This document shows positions 60,142 to 64,000 of a stretch of 64,000 nt of DNA, piece by piece. Positions within the stretch are counted from its first letter, which is position 1. Every line of letters begins with the position of its first letter. Source of the DNA: Eremococcus coleocola DSM 15696 (lineage in GTDB: Bacteria > Bacillota > Bacilli > Lactobacillales > Aerococcaceae); contig NZ_AUAT01000005.1 of NCBI RefSeq assembly GCF_000428865.1, positions 1 to 64,000 of the forward strand. Direction: 5' to 3'. The notes below the pieces were generated by a model. It made no database searches, was not told the DNA's origin, and saw only the letters and a program-made list of their open reading frames with translations. Made by a program: the position numbers and the translations under genes.

Positions 60142-60351
60142 TTAAGCTTCACTTGAATCTTGATGTTTAACCAAGACTTTTTTTAATTTCTTATCGAAAT
60201 CTCTCCGGGTCAGGGTCACCACGTGTTGACAATTTTCACAGCGGATTCGAATATCCATTCCCATCCGGATAATCTGCCAGCGATTGCTTTGACAGGCATG
60301 GGGTTTCTTCATTTCAACGATATCAAATTTATCATAGTCCTTACTTGGCAT
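60142..60351 (-). CDS. DUF951 family protein
   Basis: A 69-residue protein: YDKFDIVEMKKPHACQSNRW, then IRMGMDIRIRCENCQHVVTL with a CxxC-type site (CENC) and a preceding Cys-containing HACQ that could bind zinc. The family sits between parB and ychF in most Lactobacillales; function unknown. It lies 27 bases after parB. Confidence 0.88.
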   Translation of the reverse strand: MPSKDYDKFDIVEMKKPHACQSNRWQIIRMGMDIRIRCENCQHVVTLTRRDFDKKLKKVLVKHQDSSEA

Positions 60352-60378
60352 CCTGGCTTCCTTCTTTCTGTCTTTAAA

Positions 60379-61272
60379 TTATAACTGAATATCTAATAAA
60401 TCTAAAATCCGAATTAAGTCTGATTCGGATAAAAATTCAATTTCAATCTTGCCCCGGTCCCCTTTTTGCTGGATTCGAGTCTGAGTCCCAAAATAGTCTT
60501 GCATTTGTTCTTCGATGGCTAAAATATGGGCTGATTTTACTTTGGCTTTTTTATTTTTTATTTCAGCTTCTTTGGCTGATTTTTCCTTGGCTTGGTTACT
60601 ACTTTGAACCAATTCTTCCAACTGTCGTACAGTTAAATTGCCAGCAATGACTTTTTTAGCCAAAGCGACCATTTTAGACTTATCCTTTAATCCCAATAAG
60701 GTTCGAGCCTGACCCATGGATAATTGATCTTGACTGACCATTTGCTTAATTTCTTCTGGTAAGCTTAGGAGTCTTAAATAATTTGCAATATAAGGTCGAC
60801 TTTTACCAATGCGTTCCGCCACTTGAGCCTGGGTTAAATTTAATTTATCCATAAAAATACTATAGGCTTCCGCTTCTTCTAAGGGACTTAAATCTTCACG
60901 TTGCAGGTTTTCTACCACGGCGATTTCAATCATAGCCTCTTCATCTAATTGACGGACAATGGCTGGAATCGTTTCTCGACCCGCAAGACGACTGGCCCGT
61001 ACCCGCCGCTCACCAGCAATCAGTTCATACCCCTTAATGGAAGACTGACGCACAATTATCGGTTGGAAAACCCCTGACTGTTTAATGGATTCTGCTAATT
61101 CTTGTAAAGCTTCTTCATTGAAATGCTTACGGGGTTGGTAGGGATTAGGTCGAATGTCAGCTAAATCAATTTCTTCAACCACTTCATTTTCGCCTGGGGT
61201 ATCTTCAAAATTAGAAAATAGGGCATCCATTCCCCGGCCCAAAGACCGACTACGTTTTGTATTCTTAGGCAT
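60379..61272 (-). CDS. parB: Chromosome partitioning protein ParB (Spo0J)
   Basis: A 297-residue ParB CTP-switch clamp that loads at parS. ParB N-terminal domain with IRPNPYQPRKHFNEEALQEL and the CTP motif ELIAGERRVRASRLAG, HTH region NLTQAQVAERIGKSRPYIAN, then a Lys-rich linker and the C-terminal dimer domain. The ATG at 61272 overlaps the parA stop; AGGAAGTG lies nine bases upstream. No canonical parS (TGTTTCACGTGAAACA) was seen in the window. Confidence 0.96.
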   Translation of the reverse strand: MPKNTKRSRSLGRGMDALFSNFEDTPGENEVVEEIDLADIRPNPYQPRKHFNEEALQELAESIKQSGVFQPIIVRQSSIKGYELIAGERRVRASRLAGRETIPAIVRQLDEEAMIEIAVVENLQREDLSPLEEAEAYSIFMDKLNLTQAQVAERIGKSRPYIANYLRLLSLPEEIKQMVSQDQLSMGQARTLLGLKDKSKMVALAKKVIAGNLTVRQLEELVQSSNQAKEKSAKEAEIKNKKAKVKSAHILAIEEQMQDYFGTQTRIQQKGDRGKIEIEFLSESDLIRILDLLDIQL

Positions 61273-62026
61273 TAGCAATCACTTCCTTTGCAAGTTCCAA
61301 ATAGCGTTCCGCTCCCCGGGATTTACGGTCATAATCAATGATGGAAAGACCATAAGATGGGGCTTCTGATAAGCGTACATTCCTTGGAATCATAGTTTGA
61401 TAGACTTTTTCTTGGAAATACTTACGGACTTCTTCCACCACTTCAAAGCCTAAATTTGTCCGCGCATCCAACATGGTGATTAAGACACCTTCAATCCGGA
61501 AGTCTCGGTTATAATTCTTTTGGACCAAACGGATAGTATTTAAGAGCTGAGTTAAGCCTTCCATGGCATAATATTCTGCTTGCACTGGAATTAAGATGGT
61601 ATGACTAGCCGTGAAGGCATTAATCGATAGTTGGCCTAATGAAGGTGGACAATCAATCAAGATAAAATCATAATCTGCTTCCACTGGAGCTAAGGCTTCT
61701 TTTAAGCGATTTTGCCGATTTTTAACTCCCACTAATTCTAGTTCGATGGCGGCTAATTGAATAGTTGATGGTACAATCCATAGATTTTCCCGACTAGTCG
61801 GTAAAATAACCTCTTGGATTGGAATTTGATCAATTAAGACTTCATAGAGACTTTGGTCCACATCCCCGCGATGAACGCCTAAACCAGATGTGGCATTGCC
61901 TTGGGAGTCACTATCAACGAGTAGGACCTTCTTTCCCAGACTGGCTAAGCCTGCACCTAAATTAACTGTAGTAGTGGTTTTACCCACCCCACCTTTTTGG
62001 TTACCGACTGCAATAATTTTTCCCAT
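61265..62026 (-). CDS. parA: Chromosome partitioning ATPase ParA (Soj)
   Basis: A 253-residue Walker-type ATPase. Deviant Walker A GNQKGGVGKTTTTVNLGAGL at residues 8-27, Walker A' VLLVDSDSQGNATSGL, Walker B FILIDCPPSLG. It partners ParB and can also regulate DnaA. It overlaps parB by eight bases and follows rsmG by 13. The noc gene, often next to rsmG in Firmicutes, is absent here. Confidence 0.97.
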   Translation of the reverse strand: MGKIIAVGNQKGGVGKTTTTVNLGAGLASLGKKVLLVDSDSQGNATSGLGVHRGDVDQSLYEVLIDQIPIQEVILPTSRENLWIVPSTIQLAAIELELVGVKNRQNRLKEALAPVEADYDFILIDCPPSLGQLSINAFTASHTILIPVQAEYYAMEGLTQLLNTIRLVQKNYNRDFRIEGVLITMLDARTNLGFEVVEEVRKYFQEKVYQTMIPRNVRLSEAPSYGLSIIDYDRKSRGAERYLELAKEVIANA

Positions 62027-62039
62027 GAGGTCCTCCTTC

Positions 62040-62759
62040 TTACTTCAACGGTTGCTTAGCAGGTTTACCTGCCTTACGTGGATACTTATTCGGTGTGTCT
62101 AAAGTTTTCTTAATGACCACAATTGTCCGTTCATCCCCTTGACCCGGTAAGACGTCTGAAAGAACATCCTCTAACTTAGCGCCAAGAACTTTGATTGCAG
62201 CTTGGGCTTGATCAATTTCTGTTTGGGTCTTTTGGGCCTTTAAGGCAAGAAAATAACCGCCTTTTTTAGCAAAAGGTAGGCAGTATTCAGCAAGCACATT
62301 GAGTTGGGCCACGGCCCGGGCAGTGACTAGATCAAAATTTTGCCGATAATGTTTATCTTGTCCTAGATCCTCTGCTCGACCATGTAGGGCCTGAACTTGA
62401 TCTAGACCTAAAGCTTCCACTAATACTTCAAGAAATTTAATCCGTTTATTTAATGAATCAACAATTGTGACCCTTAAACCTGGTTGGGCAATTGCTAGCG
62501 GAATACTAGGAAAGCCCGCCCCGGCGCCTATGTCAATCAAAGCCTTATCGGCTTGAATCTTGTCGGTTAACCACAAGGGAGCCAAGGAATCATAAAAGTG
62601 TTTTAAATAGACTTCCTTTTGCTCGGTTATCGCAGTGAGATTAATCTTTTGGTTCCACTCTACTAAGAATTGATAATAGCTTTCAAATTGTTGGATTTGT
62701 CGTGAATCTAAGTTAATTCCCTTGGCGTCCAAGGCCTCTACAAATTCTTCTGGGGTCAT
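62040..62759 (-). CDS. rsmG: 16S rRNA (guanine527-N7)-methyltransferase
   Basis: A 239-residue RsmG (GidB). SAM site LIDIGAGAGFPSIPLAIAQP near residue 76, VTIVDSLNKRIKFLEVL, and NFDLVTARAVAQLNVLAEYC. Loss of RsmG gives low-level streptomycin resistance in other bacteria. Heads the rsmG-parA-parB run and has an inverted repeat of parS-arm sequence in its leader (62780-62799). Confidence 0.96.
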   Translation of the reverse strand: MTPEEFVEALDAKGINLDSRQIQQFESYYQFLVEWNQKINLTAITEQKEVYLKHFYDSLAPLWLTDKIQADKALIDIGAGAGFPSIPLAIAQPGLRVTIVDSLNKRIKFLEVLVEALGLDQVQALHGRAEDLGQDKHYRQNFDLVTARAVAQLNVLAEYCLPFAKKGGYFLALKAQKTQTEIDQAQAAIKVLGAKLEDVLSDVLPGQGDERTIVVIKKTLDTPNKYPRKAGKPAKQPLK

Positions 62760-62779
62760 CCAAATCCTCCTTTTCTTTT

Positions 62780-62799
62780 GTGAAACAAAAATGTTTCAC
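62780..62799. promoter_or_regulatory. Inverted repeat of parS-like arms upstream of rsmG
   Basis: GTGAAACA-AAAA-TGTTTCAC: the two half sites of parS in reversed order. The right arm continues as TGTTTCACGT, matching the first ten bases of parS. As RNA it would form an eight-base hairpin in the rsmG 5' UTR. Confidence 0.45.
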
Positions 62800-62834
62800 G
62801 TCTCTTCTACTTTACATTAAATACAGCTTTTTAG

Positions 62835-62863
62835 CAATGAAAATTCCTTATTTTTATTAGGAT
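62835..62863 (-). promoter_or_regulatory. Possible promoter of rsmG
   Basis: On the minus strand TTGCTA, 17-base spacer and TAAAGT, upstream of the inverted repeat. Moderate match; the exact position is approximate. Confidence 0.35.
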
Positions 62864-62914
62864 TTACAAAGCATTTGACTAGCTGGCTAGTTAAGCTCCT
62901 GCAGCGAAAAATTC

Positions 62915-62948
62915 AAAAAAGCCAGAAGCAAAATAGATTCGCTCCTGG
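62915..62948 (-). terminator. Terminator of the AlkD-type gene
   Basis: On the minus strand ccaggagc and gcttctgg (one G-T pair) with a 10-11-base loop, followed by cttttttg. It lies just after the gene's stop. Confidence 0.75.
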
Positions 62949-62958
62949 TTTTTCAATT

Positions 62959-63618
62959 TTATAGGTATTTACTTGCTTCCCGCCTGGCTAAACTTGATAA
63001 GTCAACTTCATGACGGTTTAAATAATCAGCCACCCAGCTTGGATTGGTCTTTGAGTACTCCCGTAAGGACCAGCCGATAGCTTTTTGGATAAAGAATTCC
63101 TCATCAGCTAAGTTAGAAGCCAAAACTTGTTCCAGATCAACGGTCTGGGTTTTTTCCTTAAAAGTTAATTGACTCAAGATAGCAGCCCGTCTTAACCATA
63201 AGTCTTCGGCCTCAGCCCAGGCTAAGATGGTCTCAAAGAGATAAGGATTGCGTTGGATTAGGTGGCCCAAAGGTTTTACTAAATTATCAACCGTATCCCA
63301 CCAGGATTTACTCACGATCAACTCTCGCAAATGACTTAAATCATCAGGTTGGAGGTAGGCTTGCATCATCCGCAAATAATCAACCGCCAAATACTGGTAC
63401 TCACGGGCCTCTGCTTGCCAAAGTTGCCGAATACCCTGCCAATCAATCCGCTGACTGGCCTTGGCTGCTTTTAAATGCTTACGGGACAATTCGCGGCGTT
63501 CCTGACTTTTAATCCCTAAAAATTCAAACTGGTCCCGCATATAGGCAGCCATGGAAACTTGATTTTCAGGATGAATGTGGTCGTTAAAATCTTGTTGTAT
63601 GGCTATAATATCTAACAT
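62959..63618 (-). CDS. DNA alkylation repair protein (AlkD-like)
   Basis: A 219-residue HEAT-like repeat glycosylase of the AlkD/AlkC superfamily, which removes bulky or N3/N7-alkylated bases. RDQFEFLGIKSQERRELSRK near residue 28, then the active-site face WWDTVDNLVKPLGHLI, LWLRRAAILSQLTFKEKTQ, and FIQKAIGWSLREYSKTNPSW. It directly follows mnmG, the start codon adjoining its stop, so it is translated as part of that transcript. Confidence 0.9.
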   Translation of the reverse strand: MLDIIAIQQDFNDHIHPENQVSMAAYMRDQFEFLGIKSQERRELSRKHLKAAKASQRIDWQGIRQLWQAEAREYQYLAVDYLRMMQAYLQPDDLSHLRELIVSKSWWDTVDNLVKPLGHLIQRNPYLFETILAWAEAEDLWLRRAAILSQLTFKEKTQTVDLEQVLASNLADEEFFIQKAIGWSLREYSKTNPSWVADYLNRHEVDLSSLARREASKYL

Positions 63619-64000
63619 TTAGGCTTCCTCTGGCTGACGACGTTTAATTAAGTCTTTAGGTTGTTGGAGATAGACAGATAGAATCGCAATATCTGCGGGG
63701 TTAACCCCTGACACTCGGCTGGCTTGGCCCAATGTAGAAGGGTTAATTAATTTCAGACGGTCACGGGCTTCATTGGCTAAATTACCAATGGCATCCCAAT
63801 CAATATCATGCGGAATGTGCTTACTTTCCATCCCGGCCATCCGGTCAACTTTACGGAGGGCTTTTTTGATATAGCCAGCATATTTAATTTGGATTTCAAC
63901 TTGTTGACCTTCTTGACGGTCTAAGACTTGGTCGCGGTCAGGTAATAAGGAAACGAGGTCCCGGTATTTAATTTCAGGGCGTTTCAGTAACTCACTGGCT
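63619..64000 (-). CDS. mnmG: tRNA uridine 5-carboxymethylaminomethyl modification enzyme MnmG, 3' end
   Basis: The last 127 residues of MnmG (GidA); the rest lies beyond the right edge. The open frame from 64000 reads ASELLKRPEIKYRDLVSLLP, then QQVEIQIKYAGYIKKALRKV, and the helical C-terminal part IPHDIDWDAIGNLANEARDR, with LGQASRVSGVNPADIAILSV, which binds MnmE and tRNA. With MnmE it installs cmnm5 on the wobble uridine. The neighbouring rsmG and par genes place the origin just outside the window. Confidence 0.95.
   Translation of the reverse strand, partial: ASELLKRPEIKYRDLVSLLPDRDQVLDRQEGQQVEIQIKYAGYIKKALRKVDRMAGMESKHIPHDIDWDAIGNLANEARDRLKLINPSTLGQASRVSGVNPADIAILSVYLQQPKDLIKRRQPEEA

Overview
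The window is a low-GC Gram-positive chromosome segment close to the replication origin. Gene content points to the Lactobacillales, most likely an Aerococcus or close relative. The evidence is T-box leaders, a two-gene ctsR-clpC operon, RNA polymerase delta subunit, mannose-family PTS with a DUF956 protein, the tadA-SRP RNA-dnaX-ybaB-recR-tmk-darA-holB-yabA-trmN-rsmI order, and mnmG-rsmG-parA-parB. The genus is an inference from gene order and protein style; no rRNA or marker gene was compared.

Layout. 0-2.1 kb: end of an IS1182-type element, a B3/B4-domain protein and a rearranged remnant of an M20 amidohydrolase joined to the tail of a membrane protein. 2.1-11.5 kb: rpmE2, ydbC, ybaK, murA, a HEPN-motif protein, a SAP-like protein, trkA/trkH, fba, rpoE and a DUF1934 gene. 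11.5-20.3 kb: lipL and an HD phosphohydrolase; methionine transporter genes metQ and metNI, each behind a methionine T-box; an aminotransferase, a DadA-like oxidase and mscL. 20.4-31.2 kb: the conserved DNA-replication/RNA-modification cluster, with SRP RNA and three DnaA-box-like sites. 31.3-36.4 kb: clpC and ctsR, a secreted protein with two FMN-binding-like repeats, and an AT-rich stretch with a small HTH gene. 36.5-43.4 kb: nrdDG behind paired NrdR boxes, a thioesterase and the mannose PTS operon. 43.6-51 kb: a nine-gene MurNAc/GlcNAc salvage operon. 51.2-59 kb: ogt, a second T-box-controlled metQ, tRNA-Thr and tRNA-Lys, msrA, a DacA-like protein without its catalytic residues, guaB and a Gfo/Idh/MocA oxidoreductase. 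59-64 kb: ychF, DUF951, parB, parA, rsmG, an AlkD-type protein and the 3' end of mnmG.

How the genes work together. The salvage operon is a self-contained route: lactose/cellobiose-type PTS uptake, 6-phospho-muramidase, etherase, BadF-type kinase, AnmK and an RpiR regulator. A cre-like site lies at its promoter and a terminator lies inside it. Methionine uptake is spread over three loci, all with T-boxes carrying an AUG specifier. Potassium uptake (TrkAH) and a cyclic-di-AMP receptor (DarA) are both present, but only a family-level link can be drawn.

The observations most worth following are: the catalytically dead DD-carboxypeptidase homologue; the free-standing Csm6-like HEPN protein upstream of murA; the duplicated FMN-binding-like secreted protein; the salvage operon with its unusual PTS and an unassigned small membrane protein; the DnaA-box cluster near dnaX; and a recurring intergenic palindrome. 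No CRISPR array, prophage or rRNA operon was seen.
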